Notes: a model not told the origin generated them from the letters alone. 8,692 nt of DNA from Clostridia bacterium (GCA_014378955.1 JACMMQ010000090.1:1-8692); one strand, 5' to 3'. Counted from the stretch's first letter, positions 1 through 7,424 are shown. Translations and numbers: made by a program.

Positions 1-209
1 AAGAAGTCGGATTAGTTCATAGTACCAATGATGCGAGTAATGACCGCAGAGGGAAGGGACTAACATGAAGTCGCCCTTGAATAGGGAACATTATCTCACG
101 AGAGGGGAGAGAGATAATAGTGGAAACGGAATATTCAAAGATAGTATCACAAATGGAAAAGTACGGAAGCGTACAAGGTCTAATGCAATACATTAGTATA
201 AGAATATAA
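1..209 (+). mobile_element. Probable group II intron fragment (internal part, truncated)
   Basis: The stretch reads like the structured RNA just ahead of the reverse-transcriptase gene in bacterial group II introns: purine-rich, with segments such as AGTACCAATGATGC and GAGGGAAGGGACTAAC. It ends in an 8-bp inverted repeat (90-97 with 111-118) whose loop holds a purine-rich ribosome-binding sequence before a GTG start. The family assignment rests on remembered similarity to such leaders, not on a search. No domain V or VI hairpin and no full reverse transcriptase follow, so the element is 3'-truncated, and its 5' end lies outside the window. It could instead be an unrelated structured leader. 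Confidence 0.42.
120..209 (+). pseudogene. Remnant of intron-encoded reverse transcriptase N-terminus (29 codons)
   Basis: A GTG start follows the purine-rich sequence GAGGGGAGAG in a small hairpin loop and opens a 29-codon frame beginning VETEYSKI, ending at TAA 207-209. Many group II intron maturases begin with a similar MET(E/K)...I pattern, but here the protein stops before any reverse-transcriptase motif. I read it as the broken start of the intron ORF. It is too short to prove homology and could be a chance frame. Confidence 0.28.
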
Positions 210-210
210 T

Positions 211-223
211 GGGCAGCGCCCAC
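211..223 (+). repeat. Partial copy of the uvrA-flanking hairpin repeat
   Basis: The 13 nt GGGCAGCGCCCAC form a small hairpin (TGGGC-AGC-GCCCA, 210-222). They are identical to the reverse complement of the hairpin at 7308-7320, downstream of uvrA, and close to the hairpin at 4437-4455. The poly-T/poly-A half of the full repeat is absent, so this is either a remnant or coincidence. It lies just past the intron-like fragment. Confidence 0.3.
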
Positions 224-282
224 ATTGTTCCAATTAAACAAAGTGGCACTATAACGGTACTGTTGCCTCGTGCGCTCTCTGC

Positions 283-315
283 TACAATTTTGATAGAAAT
301 AATATCAAAATTGTA
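283..315 (+). promoter_or_regulatory. Perfect 13-bp hairpin directly upstream of the toxin gene
   Basis: TACAATTTTGATA (283-295) is exactly complementary to TATCAAAATTGTA (303-315), with a 7-nt loop GAAATAA. The stem ends next to the Shine-Dalgarno-like AAAGGGGG of the toxin gene. No T-run follows, so it does not look like an intrinsic terminator. It may be a protein-binding operator, an mRNA structure affecting translation, or an insertion scar. A weak promoter-like pair (TTGTTC at 225-230, TATAAC at 250-255, 19-nt spacer) lies upstream; I give it little weight. Confidence 0.5.
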
Positions 316-323
316 AAGGGGGG
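316..323 (+). promoter_or_regulatory. Ribosome-binding site that suggests the toxin start
   Basis: AAAGGGGG is the only strong Shine-Dalgarno-like sequence ahead of the toxin frame. It points to translation starting near 332, where the in-frame codon is ATT, with 8 nt between site and codon. There is no comparable site before the later in-frame TTG at 536. Confidence 0.4.
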
Positions 324-331
324 CGTTCGCG

Positions 332-1507
332 ATTGTTACAGATTTTGAAAGGCGATATTTTTCCGCAATCAATAAACAAGCAATTACACCATGGGCTAAA
401 CAAAGAATTGCTCAAATAGTTGATAAGTGGGAACAGTCAGACATTCACCCAAAAAATGGGCTTGCGTACCAAGCGAAAGACTTAAATGAGCGTCTGAATG
501 AAATCAATTCTTCACCGTACTGGGCGAAACCGATTTTGTCAAACGTTTATGAGAAATGGTATAGTGCTGTTGATGCAGGCAACTACAAGCAGGCAGCAAA
601 ACTCATCACGAGCAAAAACGCATTATACGAAAGCATTGACCAAGGGCAAAACACCTTTAACAAGGTTATATGGCTTGCTAATAATAATCGTCCCTGCGAG
701 GCATGCAAAAATCGGGATGGCAATGTCTATACACTAGAACATTGTGCAAATTTGCAGATACATCCGCACTGTGGCTGTAAGCTCTTACCCCTAGGTCCAT
801 ACATAACTGCATTTGGTTCGATAAACAGTGATAGAAGTAGACTGACGGTTTTTTTGAAATCCAATGTAGACAGCAATAAACAAAACAATGGATTTGCGTC
901 ATTCCTAGCTGGTCTTCAATTGGTATTAGACATCGTTGGATTATTTCCTGGTTTAGGCGAAGTTGCAGACGGCTTGAATGCGTTAATTTATCTCGGTCGT
1001 GGCGATGTGCTTAACGCTGGCTTATCTGCAGCAAGCATGATTCCCTTTGCAGGCTGGACTTTTACAGGTGGAAAGCTTGCTGGCAAGGGCATGAAGATTG
1101 TTAAGAATGCACAGAAGGCTGAGGGGTTTATTGAGGGTGCGGGTAAAGCTACCAATACCAAAGGAATAGATATTGAGTTAATGTATAAGGATGGTTGGAC
1201 TTTAACTCAGAAGGCAGAAGCTGATGCTAAAGTAAAATCATTAACGGAAGCATTAACAGTAAAAACTGTTCCAAATAGAAGCGGAACATCTGCATCGTCA
1301 AGGTATAAAAAGGTTACTGGACAAAACTCAATTCCTCAAGGAAAGGATGTTGACCATATAATAGATTTGCAATTAGGTGGTACGGATGATATATTGAATA
1401 TGCGTCCTTTAGACAACAGCGTTAACAGAAGTTTAGGTGTCCAAATACAAAATAAAATTAGAAATTATCCAATTGGAACACAATTTGATAATTTCACAAT
1501 TAAATAA
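332..1507 (+). CDS. Polymorphic toxin-like protein: MuF-like module, pre-toxin segment, C-terminal HNH-type nuclease
   Basis: Counting from 332 the protein has 391 residues. The N-terminal ~115 residues are helical and charged. Residues ~120-152 hold CEACKNRDGNVYTLEHC then IHPHCGC, resembling the Cys/His cluster of phage Mu gpF-type minor head proteins (key residues C122, C125, C138, H144, C147, C149). Residues ~188-266 form a hydrophobic Gly/Ala-rich segment with GLFPGLGEVADGLNAL, typical of pre-toxin linkers. The C-terminal ~80 residues carry DVDHIIDLQLGGTDDILN and LDNSVNRSLG, an HNH-superfamily nuclease signature with D341, H342, N356 and N365. Inferred role: a nuclease toxin for competition between bacteria, neutralised by the product of the next gene. 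I see no WXG/LXG domain or signal peptide, so the export route is unknown. The frame is open back to the stop at 314-316 without ATG, GTG or TTG before TTG 536; ATT 332 fits the ribosome-binding site. A 5'-truncated gene is possible. The 3' part is far more AT-rich than the middle. Confidence 0.7.
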   Translation: MVTDFERRYFSAINKQAITPWAKQRIAQIVDKWEQSDIHPKNGLAYQAKDLNERLNEINSSPYWAKPILSNVYEKWYSAVDAGNYKQAAKLITSKNALYESIDQGQNTFNKVIWLANNNRPCEACKNRDGNVYTLEHCANLQIHPHCGCKLLPLGPYITAFGSINSDRSRLTVFLKSNVDSNKQNNGFASFLAGLQLVLDIVGLFPGLGEVADGLNALIYLGRGDVLNAGLSAASMIPFAGWTFTGGKLAGKGMKIVKNAQKAEGFIEGAGKATNTKGIDIELMYKDGWTLTQKAEADAKVKSLTEALTVKTVPNRSGTSASSRYKKVTGQNSIPQGKDVDHIIDLQLGGTDDILNMRPLDNSVNRSLGVQIQNKIRNYPIGTQFDNFTIK

Positions 1508-1525
1508 TTTATGAGAGGTGATAGA

Positions 1526-2122
1526 ATGTATAAAAGCTTTTGTAAATATGTTGGCATTGATGAGTATTCTTTTAGCAATACAAATGCAAATAATAAGAAT
1601 TCTACTGATGGGAATAAAGAACTTTTTAAAGCATTTGGAGGACAGTCTTTCAACGATGGACTTTATAGAATACATGACATAGATCACATCGAAAGATGGA
1701 ATAGTACAATAACGGAAGCATTTCCAGAGTTTAAGGGGAGAATATCATGTTTTGGTTATGATTGGCTTGGTCGACAATTTGCACTTGATAATAAAAGAAT
1801 AGAGCATGGGCAACAACAGATACTTATGTTTGAGCCTGGTACAGCAGAAGTTTTAGAAATACCTTGTGATATAATACAATTTCATAATGAGGAAATACCT
1901 ATTTACCATGATGCATGTTTGGCATCAACGTTTTTTAAAGAGTGGCTATCAAAAAATTCTAATAAATTAGATATCAATGAATGTATTGGGTATAAAACAA
2001 TGCTATTTTTAGGTGGACTTGATTCAATACAAAACTTAGAAAAAAGCGATATGGATGTTTATTGGGGTATTTGTGGTCAATTAATACAGAAAACAAGAGG
2101 GTCGTTAGAAAACAATTATTAA
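1526..2122 (+). CDS. Presumed immunity protein for the upstream nuclease toxin (Tdi1/DUF1851-like)
   Basis: A 198-residue soluble protein without signal peptide or membrane segment. ATG 1526 is preferred because GAGAGGTGA (1513-1521) precedes it; starting at ATG 1511 would put that site inside the gene. The gene starts 18 nt after the toxin stop on the same strand, the usual arrangement of a toxin with its cognate immunity gene. Recognisable blocks are FGGQSFNDGLYRIH (37-50), the AFPEFKGRI stretch (~65-73), CFGYDWLGRQFALD (75-88), ILMFEPGTAEVLEIPC (99-114) and an acidic, aromatic C-terminal third (Y179, W180). They resemble stand-alone Bacillota proteins often labelled T6SS immunity Tdi1/DUF1851 or SMI1-like. 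That family link is from memory and moderate; the immunity role rests mainly on position. Local GC is low (16 of 60 bases at 1921-1980), matching the toxin's 3' end and not uvrB. Confidence 0.68.
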   Translation: MYKSFCKYVGIDEYSFSNTNANNKNSTDGNKELFKAFGGQSFNDGLYRIHDIDHIERWNSTITEAFPEFKGRISCFGYDWLGRQFALDNKRIEHGQQQILMFEPGTAEVLEIPCDIIQFHNEEIPIYHDACLASTFFKEWLSKNSNKLDINECIGYKTMLFLGGLDSIQNLEKSDMDVYWGICGQLIQKTRGSLENNY

Positions 2123-2210
2123 TGTCATTGATTTTAAATTATAAACGTGAGTATGTGACATTTATCTAGTTTGTAACTGAACACTAATAACAATATTCAA
2201 TAAACTTTAA

Positions 2211-2250
2211 AACGTAAAAAAACAAGGGGTATCCCTTGTTTTTTTACGTT
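2211..2250. terminator. Strong bidirectional intrinsic terminator after the toxin/immunity pair
   Basis: An 18-bp perfect inverted repeat (2211-2228 with 2233-2250) has a 4-nt loop GTAT. The loop-proximal part is AACAAGGG/CCCTTGTT, followed on either strand by seven T residues within the stem. It should end toxin/immunity transcription and, read from the other strand, any leftward transcript. It separates the accessory cassette from the uvrB promoter. Confidence 0.85.
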
Positions 2251-2319
2251 CGTTTGCTCACATGATTGAATTCATTCAAATTGTCCATACTACTTAGATA
2301 AAACAAATTCAAAAAGGCA

Positions 2320-2331
2320 GAACATTTGTTT
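2320..2331. promoter_or_regulatory. Candidate LexA/DinR (SOS) box upstream of uvrB
   Basis: GAACATTTGTTT matches the Gram-positive LexA core GAAC-N4-GTTC at 7 of 8 fixed positions, and the 14-nt window AGAACATTTGTTTT matches the Bacillus form CGAACATATGTTCG at 10 of 14. It lies 18 nt upstream of the uvrB -35 element. uvrB and uvrA are SOS genes in Bacillus and many relatives, so a LexA site is expected here. The match is imperfect and upstream rather than overlapping the promoter. Confidence 0.4.
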
Positions 2332-2349
2332 TTATTTTTGCAAAATCGG

Positions 2350-2378
2350 TTGAAAAGATGGATTTTTCCTGTTATAAT
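2350..2378 (+). promoter_or_regulatory. Sigma-A-type promoter of uvrB
   Basis: TTGAAA (2350-2355), a 17-nt spacer and TATAAT (2373-2378) form a near-consensus housekeeping promoter. Transcription would begin near 2385, giving a leader of about 28 nt that contains the uvrB ribosome-binding site AAGGGGGTG. The site lies after the 2211-2250 terminator, so uvrB expression should be independent of the toxin cassette. Confidence 0.8.
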
Positions 2379-2412
2379 GGTAGAAGGTTTTGTAAACAAG
2401 GGGGTGTTTAGC

Positions 2413-4371
2413 ATGCAGGCATTTCAATTGGTATCGGAATACACGCCACAGGGCGATCAGCCTGAGGCGATTGCACGTCTGGCGGAGGGCATCACTCGGG
2501 GTGACCATGCACAGACGCTTTTGGGCGTGACTGGCTCGGGCAAAACATTTACCATTGCGAATGTCATAGAGCAGGTGCAACGCCCTACCTTGATATTGGC
2601 GCACAATAAAATATTGGCAGCACAGCTGTGTTCAGAGTTTAAAGAGTTTTTTCCGCACAATGCGGTGGAATATTTTGTTAGCTATTACGATTATTATCAA
2701 CCAGAGGCATACATTCCGCATACCGACACATTTATTGAGAAGGATGCACAAATCAATGACGAAATCGACAAGCTTCGCCATTCGGCGACCGCCTCTTTGT
2801 TTGAGCGGCGTGACGTGATTATCGTCGCATCGGTGTCGTGCATTTACGGCTTGGGCGATCCTGAGGATTACAAGGACCTGATGATTTCTTTACGACCAGG
2901 TATGACCAAGGACCGTGACGAGTTGCTTCGCAGGCTGGTGGAAATACAGTACGAACGCAACGAAATCAGCTTTACCCGTGGCAAATTCAGAGCAAGGGGC
3001 GATGTGGTTGAGATATTCCCAGCAAATGAGATGGAGCGTGCTATACGCATCGAATTTTTTGGCGATGAAATAGAACGCATTACCGAGATTAACATCATCA
3101 CAGGCGAGATTACAGGCGTACTCAGCCACGTGGCGATATTTCCTGCCTCCCATTATGTTACGCACAAGGCGAAGATGGAGCAAGCTATATCTTCTATTGA
3201 GGCAGAGTTAGCATCAAGGGCGGCGGAATTGAAAGAACAGGATAAAATATTAGAAATGCAACGCTTAATTCAGCGCACCAATTACGACATTGAAATGATG
3301 CGTGAAATTGGCTTTTGTTCGGGCATAGAGAATTATTCTAGGATTATAAGTGGACGACCAGCAGGGTCTTCACCGTATACGCTCATCGACTACTTTCCCA
3401 AGGACTTTTTACTGGTGGTGGACGAGTCGCATGTGACGCTGCCACAGGTGCGTGGTATGTTTGCAGGCGACCGAGCAAGGAAGGACAGCTTGGTCAATTT
3501 CGGCTTTCGCTTGCCCTCTGCATACGATAACAGACCGCTCAATTTTGGCGAGTTCGAACAGCGCATCAACCAAGCGATTTTTGTCAGTGCGACACCGTAC
3601 CCGTACGAGCATGAGCATTCCACGCAGGTAGTAGAGCAAATCATTCGCCCAACAGGGCTGATAGACCCCGAAATTATCATTCGCCCCACGAAAGGGCAGA
3701 TGGACGATCTATTAGGGGAAATTCGCAAGCGTGCTAGTAAGCATGAGCGGGTATTGATTACCACCTTGACCAGAAAAATGGCAGAGGACTTAACGGACTA
3801 TTTCAAGGGCTTGGACATCAAGGTGCGATACATGCACTATGACATAGAAACACTAGAAAGAATGGAGCTCATCCGTGATTTGCGGCTAGGCGTGTATGAC
3901 GTGCTAGTGGGTATCAACCTCCTGCGTGAAGGGCTTGACTTGCCAGAGGTTTCACTGGTAGCCATTTTGGATGCCGACAAGGAAGGTTTCTTGCGCTCAC
4001 AAACATCACTCATCCAAACGATCGGACGTGCCGCCCGTAATGTAGAGGGCAAGGTCATCATGTACGCCGACAAAATCACCAATTCAATGGCAAGAGCAAT
4101 GAGCGAAACGGACCGCAGACGCACCATCCAAGTACAATACAATGAAACACACGGCATCACACCAACCACCATCGTAAAAGCAGTAAGAGACGTACTAGAA
4201 ATCAGCAAAAACGCCGAACAAGCCGCCCCAATGATAGGTTTGGAACGACACGCCGACAAGGAAATGATCATCGCTCAACTAACACTAGAAATGCAACTAG
4301 CAGCCTCAGACCTACAATTCGAAAAAGCAGCAAAACTAAGAGACCAAATAAAAAAGCTAAAAAAAGCATAA
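2413..4371 (+). CDS. uvrB: Excinuclease ABC subunit B (UvrB)
   Basis: UvrB is the DNA-damage-verifying helicase-like subunit of nucleotide excision repair. It is loaded by UvrA at lesions, inserts a beta-hairpin between the strands and recruits UvrC for incision. The 652-residue protein has the usual length. Visible motifs are Walker A GVTGSGKT (38-45), the aromatic beta-hairpin [12 protein letters not shown] (91-102), DESH motif II (337-340), SATPYPYE (392-399), QTIGRAARN motif VI (535-543) and the C-terminal UVR domain (~617-650) that contacts UvrC. ATG 2413 is chosen because it follows AAGGGGGTG at 7-nt spacing and yields the conserved N-terminus ([17 protein letters not shown]); the frame is open further upstream, but those codons overlap the promoter. 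uvrA follows 100 nt downstream. The last ~300 bases are unusually A+C-rich on the coding strand. All key residues are intact. Confidence 0.98.
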   Translation: MQAFQLVSEYTPQGDQPEAIARLAEGITRGDHAQTLLGVTGSGKTFTIANVIEQVQRPTLILAHNKILAAQLCSEFKEFFPHNAVEYFVSYYDYYQPEAYIPHTDTFIEKDAQINDEIDKLRHSATASLFERRDVIIVASVSCIYGLGDPEDYKDLMISLRPGMTKDRDELLRRLVEIQYERNEISFTRGKFRARGDVVEIFPANEMERAIRIEFFGDEIERITEINIITGEITGVLSHVAIFPASHYVTHKAKMEQAISSIEAELASRAAELKEQDKILEMQRLIQRTNYDIEMMREIGFCSGIENYSRIISGRPAGSSPYTLIDYFPKDFLLVVDESHVTLPQVRGMFAGDRARKDSLVNFGFRLPSAYDNRPLNFGEFEQRINQAIFVSATPYPYEHEHSTQVVEQIIRPTGLIDPEIIIRPTKGQMDDLLGEIRKRASKHERVLITTLTRKMAEDLTDYFKGLDIKVRYMHYDIETLERMELIRDLRLGVYDVLVGINLLREGLDLPEVSLVAILDADKEGFLRSQTSLIQTIGRAARNVEGKVIMYADKITNSMARAMSETDRRRTIQVQYNETHGITPTTIVKAVRDVLEISKNAEQAAPMIGLERHADKEMIIAQLTLEMQLAASDLQFEKAAKLRDQIKKLKKA

Positions 4372-4380
4372 TAGCTTTTT
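4361..4380 (+). terminator. Weak AT-rich hairpin at the uvrB stop
   Basis: AAAAAGC (4361-4367) pairs with GCTTTTT (4374-4380) around a 6-nt loop containing the uvrB stop codon. The 3' arm ends in five T residues. The stem has only two G-C pairs, so it would attenuate transcription at most. Together with the hairpins just downstream it may set the uvrB:uvrA transcript ratio. Confidence 0.3.
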
Positions 4381-4389
4381 AAAAGATAA

Positions 4390-4455
4390 TTCAATAAAGT
4401 TTTTTACCCCTCTTTTTTTCAAAAAAGGGGGCAGGGCGTGGGACAGCGTCCCACG
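4390..4455 (+). repeat. Two-hairpin intergenic repeat, copy 1 (between uvrB and uvrA)
   Basis: The order is TTCAATAAAGTTTTTT, then a C-run/T-run and A-run/G-run hairpin (about 4407-4430), then a perfect 8-bp hairpin CGTGGGAC-AGC-GTCCCACG (4437-4455). The reverse complement of 7308-7368 has the same parts in the same order with a few substitutions and one-base indels. The second hairpin is followed by GTTTT and then, at 4461-4467, by the uvrA Shine-Dalgarno AGGAGGT. The structure could attenuate read-through from uvrB or influence uvrA translation. It looks like a dispersed REP/MITE-like intergenic unit. Confidence 0.75.
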
Positions 4456-4471
4456 GTTTTAGGAGGTAAGT

Positions 4472-7300
4472 ATGCACGATTTTATACGTATCAAGGGTGC
4501 GAGGGAGCACAATTTGAAGAATATTGATGTGACGATTCCGAGGGACAAGCTGGTGGTGCTCACGGGGTTGAGTGGGTCGGGGAAGTCTTCTTTGGCATTT
4601 GACACGATTTATGCGGAGGGGCAAAGGCGGTATGTGGAGTCGTTGTCGGCGTACGCACGTCAATTTTTAGGACAGATGGAAAAACCCGATGTCGATTATA
4701 TAGAAGGACTATCGCCTGCGATATCGATTGACCAAAAAACGACGGGCAAAAACCCACGTTCAACGGTGGGGACGGTAACGGAAATTTACGATTACTTACG
4801 GCTATTATATGCACGAATTGGGATACCACATTGCCCAAAATGTGGGAAGGAAATCAAGCAACAAACGATTGACCAAATGGTGGACATGGTGATGGCATTG
4901 CCTGAAAAAACAAAAATTCAGGTGCTAGCACCGGTGGTGAGACAACGCAAGGGCGAGTACACTAAAATATTTGAGGATGCCAAAAAAAATGGCTTTGTAA
5001 GGGTGCGTGTCAATGGTGAAATGCGTGAGCTATCAGAGGAAATCAAGCTAGATAAAAAATATAAGCACAGCATTGAAATCGTGATTGACCGCTTGGTGGT
5101 GCGTGCGGACATGCGCAAGCGACTGGCGGAATCGGTGGAAATGGCCTTGCACATGGCGGCGGATATGGTGCTGGTGGACGTGATAGATGGCGAGGAAATG
5201 CTGTTTAGCCAAAACTATGCGTGCAATGATTGCGGCATCAGCATAGAGGAGCTGGCACCACGCTCATTCTCATTCAACAGCCCGTTTGGGGCATGCCCGA
5301 AATGCAGTGGGCTGGGCACATTGCTAGAAATAGACCCCGAATTGGTCGTGCCTGACAAATCCAAAACCTTGGCAGAGGGTGCGGTGTTGGCGAGCGGTTG
5401 GAACACCTTGTCAGACGAGGGCAGTATCGCATCCATGTACTTTCGTGGGATGGCAAAGCACTTTGGCTTTTCATTGGACACGCCTGTTTCGGCGTTACCC
5501 CCTAAAATGCTTGACATGATTTTATACGGCTCTAGGGGAGAGAAATTCAACGTTTCATATGAAAAGGAATACGGAAAAGGGACGATGCACGTCGCATTTG
5601 AGGGCGTCATTCGCAACCTTGAGCGACGTTATAAGGAAACACAATCTGACTGGATGCGTAACGAATTAGAGGGCATGATGCAAGCGAATAACTGCCCAGA
5701 ATGTCACGGTGCACGGCTCAAAAAAGAAATTTTAGCGGTTACCATTGGCGGTAAGAATATCGACAAGGTGGCAAAGCTTGCTATTTTAAAAGCACGAGAG
5801 TTTTTCGACGGCTTGAAGTTGAGCGAAAAGGAAAGCATCATCGCCAACCAAATATTCAAGGAAATTCACGCCCGTTTGAACTTTTTAGTGGACGTAGGCT
5901 TGGATTATTTGACGCTGTCACGCTCGGCAGGGTCGTTGTCCGGTGGGGAAGCTCAGCGTATTCGATTGGCGACACAAATTGGGTCACGGTTGATGGGCGT
6001 TTTATATATTTTGGACGAGCCAAGCATTGGGCTACACCAGCGTGATAATGAGAAATTATTAGAAACACTGAAAAATTTACGTGACTTGGGCAACACCTTG
6101 ATTGTGGTAGAGCATGACGAGGACACCATGTTTGCGGCCGATCACATCATAGACATTGGACCAGGCGCTGGCATACACGGTGGTGAGGTGGTGGCACAGG
6201 GCACGGTGCAGGATATCATGCGCTGTGAAAGGTCGGAAACGGGGCAATATTTGAGCGGTAAAAAATTCATAGCAGTACCGCAAACGAGAAGGCCGATTGG
6301 AGAACGCATTTTGACGGTGCAGGGTGCTTGTGAAAACAACCTCAAAAACATTGACGTGATCATCCCGTTAGGCATTTTGACGTGCGTGACAGGGGTGTCG
6401 GGCTCGGGCAAAAGCTCGCTCATCAATGAAATACTATTTAAAAAGCTAGCAGCAACGCTCAACCGTGCGAAATACCGTGCAGGACAGCACAGCGCTATTT
6501 TGGGCTTAGAGCAGCTAGACAAGGTCATCGACATTGACCAATCGCCCATTGGCAGAACACCACGCTCAAACCCTGCCACCTATACAGGGTTATTTGGTGA
6601 AATTCGTGACATTTTCGTATCCACCAACGAGGCAAAGCTTCGTGGTTATAAGCCTGGACGTTTTAGCTTCAATGTCAAAGGTGGACGGTGTGAGGCATGC
6701 ACGGGTGACGGCATCATCAAAATCGAAATGCACTTTTTGCCCGATGTGTATGTACCGTGTGAGGTGTGCAAGGGCAAGCGGTATAACAGAGAAACGCTCG
6801 AAGTAAAATATAAGGGCAAAAATATCGCCGAGGTTTTGGACATGACGGTGGAGGAGGGGCTGGAATTTTTCAAGAACATCCCCAAAATCGCACGTAAGCT
6901 ACAAACCTTAAACGATGTTGGACTGTCGTACGTCAAAATCGGACAACCGTCCACGACATTGTCAGGCGGTGAAGCACAGCGTGTCAAGCTCGCAACCGAG
7001 CTATCCAAACGTAGCACGGGCAAAACGATTTACATTTTAGACGAACCAACCACAGGCTTGCACGTTGCCGATGTACACAAGCTCATTGAAGTGCTACAAA
7101 AGCTAGTGGATGCAGGCAACACCGTTGTGGTGATTGAACATAACTTAGACGTGATTAAAACCGCTGACTATATCATTGATTTAGGTCCTGCTGGCGGCGA
7201 CCGAGGTGGACAGGTCATTGCAGTGGGTACACCTGAACAGGTTGCGGCGTGTGAGGCATCGTATACAGGACAATATTTGCAAAGGGTGCTCAATGGGTGA
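4472..7300 (+). CDS. uvrA: Excinuclease ABC subunit A (UvrA)
   Basis: UvrA is the dimeric ABC-type ATPase that first finds DNA lesions in nucleotide excision repair and delivers UvrB to them. The 942-residue length is standard. Two ABC modules are complete: Walker A GLSGSGKS (32-39), signature LSGGEAQ (489-495) and Walker B YILDEPS (512-518); then Walker A GVSGSGKS (641-648), signature LSGGEAQ (830-836) and Walker B YILDEPT (854-860). Zinc-binding cysteines are C251/C254/C275/C278 and C740/C743/C763/C766, plus CxxC pairs at 121/124 and 408/411. ATG 4472 follows a near-perfect AGGAGGT (4461-4467) with 4 nt between. It sits 100 nt after uvrB on the same strand, so it is probably co-transcribed at least in part, through the repeat hairpins. 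No promoter of its own is convincing. Nothing is missing or broken. Confidence 0.98.
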   Translation: MHDFIRIKGAREHNLKNIDVTIPRDKLVVLTGLSGSGKSSLAFDTIYAEGQRRYVESLSAYARQFLGQMEKPDVDYIEGLSPAISIDQKTTGKNPRSTVGTVTEIYDYLRLLYARIGIPHCPKCGKEIKQQTIDQMVDMVMALPEKTKIQVLAPVVRQRKGEYTKIFEDAKKNGFVRVRVNGEMRELSEEIKLDKKYKHSIEIVIDRLVVRADMRKRLAESVEMALHMAADMVLVDVIDGEEMLFSQNYACNDCGISIEELAPRSFSFNSPFGACPKCSGLGTLLEIDPELVVPDKSKTLAEGAVLASGWNTLSDEGSIASMYFRGMAKHFGFSLDTPVSALPPKMLDMILYGSRGEKFNVSYEKEYGKGTMHVAFEGVIRNLERRYKETQSDWMRNELEGMMQANNCPECHGARLKKEILAVTIGGKNIDKVAKLAILKAREFFDGLKLSEKESIIANQIFKEIHARLNFLVDVGLDYLTLSRSAGSLSGGEAQRIRLATQIGSRLMGVLYILDEPSIGLHQRDNEKLLETLKNLRDLGNTLIVVEHDEDTMFAADHIIDIGPGAGIHGGEVVAQGTVQDIMRCERSETGQYLSGKKFIAVPQTRRPIGERILTVQGACENNLKNIDVIIPLGILTCVTGVSGSGKSSLINEILFKKLAATLNRAKYRAGQHSAILGLEQLDKVIDIDQSPIGRTPRSNPATYTGLFGEIRDIFVSTNEAKLRGYKPGRFSFNVKGGRCEACTGDGIIKIEMHFLPDVYVPCEVCKGKRYNRETLEVKYKGKNIAEVLDMTVEEGLEFFKNIPKIARKLQTLNDVGLSYVKIGQPSTTLSGGEAQRVKLATELSKRSTGKTIYILDEPTTGLHVADVHKLIEVLQKLVDAGNTVVVIEHNLDVIKTADYIIDLGPAGGDRGGQVIAVGTPEQVAACEASYTGQYLQRVLNG

Positions 7301-7307
7301 GCACGAA

Positions 7308-7368
7308 GTGGGCGCTGCCCACGCCCGCCCCTTTTTTTGAAAAAAAGGGGGCAAAAAACTTTAATGAA
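7308..7368 (-). repeat. Two-hairpin intergenic repeat, copy 2 (inverted), doubling as uvrA 3' structure
   Basis: This is the reverse-complement counterpart of 4390-4455. On the plus strand it begins with a perfect 6-bp hairpin GTGGGC-GCT-GCCCAC (7308-7322), eight nt after the uvrA stop. After CCCGCCCC comes a 7-T run that is half of the second hairpin (C4T7 7328-7338 with A7G4 7340-7350), and then CAAAAAACTTTAATGAA. The GC-rich hairpin followed closely by seven T residues could terminate uvrA transcription, and the second hairpin ends in a T-run on the minus strand. The two copies bracket uvrA exactly in its intergenic spaces. Confidence 0.75.
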
Positions 7369-7424
7369 AGATATTTACGATTTGAATAAAAAATTTTTTC
7401 ATGGGGTTTATAATAAAAAATTTC

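Noticed and set aside
17..241. 74-codon minus-strand frame in the intron-like region
   Set aside because: No ribosome-binding site or family features; probably a chance opening in structured-RNA sequence.
209..316. 35-codon frame from ATG 209 to TAA 314-316
   Set aside because: No ribosome-binding site, it includes the repeat scrap and one full arm of the hairpin, and the peptide resembles nothing I know.
498..737. 79-codon plus-strand frame overlapping the toxin gene
   Set aside because: It overlaps the toxin in another frame, has no ribosome-binding site and no recognisable protein features.
332..1507. Phage minor head protein and prophage interpretation of the MuF-like gene
   Set aside because: Only the Cys/His cluster fits; no other phage gene is visible and the C-terminus is a toxin nuclease. 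A prophage remnant beyond the window cannot be excluded.
2120..2162. AATGTCA ... TGACATT inverted repeat at the end of the immunity gene
   Set aside because: Only 7 bp with a long spacer; plausible by chance in AT-rich sequence next to a clear terminator.
2326..2412. Longer uvrB starting at TTG 2326 (adds 29 residues)
   Set aside because: The extra codons cover the -35/-10 promoter and lack a ribosome-binding site; ATG 2413 has both a good site and the conserved UvrB N-terminus.
3390..3764. Long minus-strand frames inside uvrB (also inside uvrA and metG)
   Set aside because: They are shadows of strongly conserved plus-strand genes and have Ser/Arg/Leu-rich, low-information translations.
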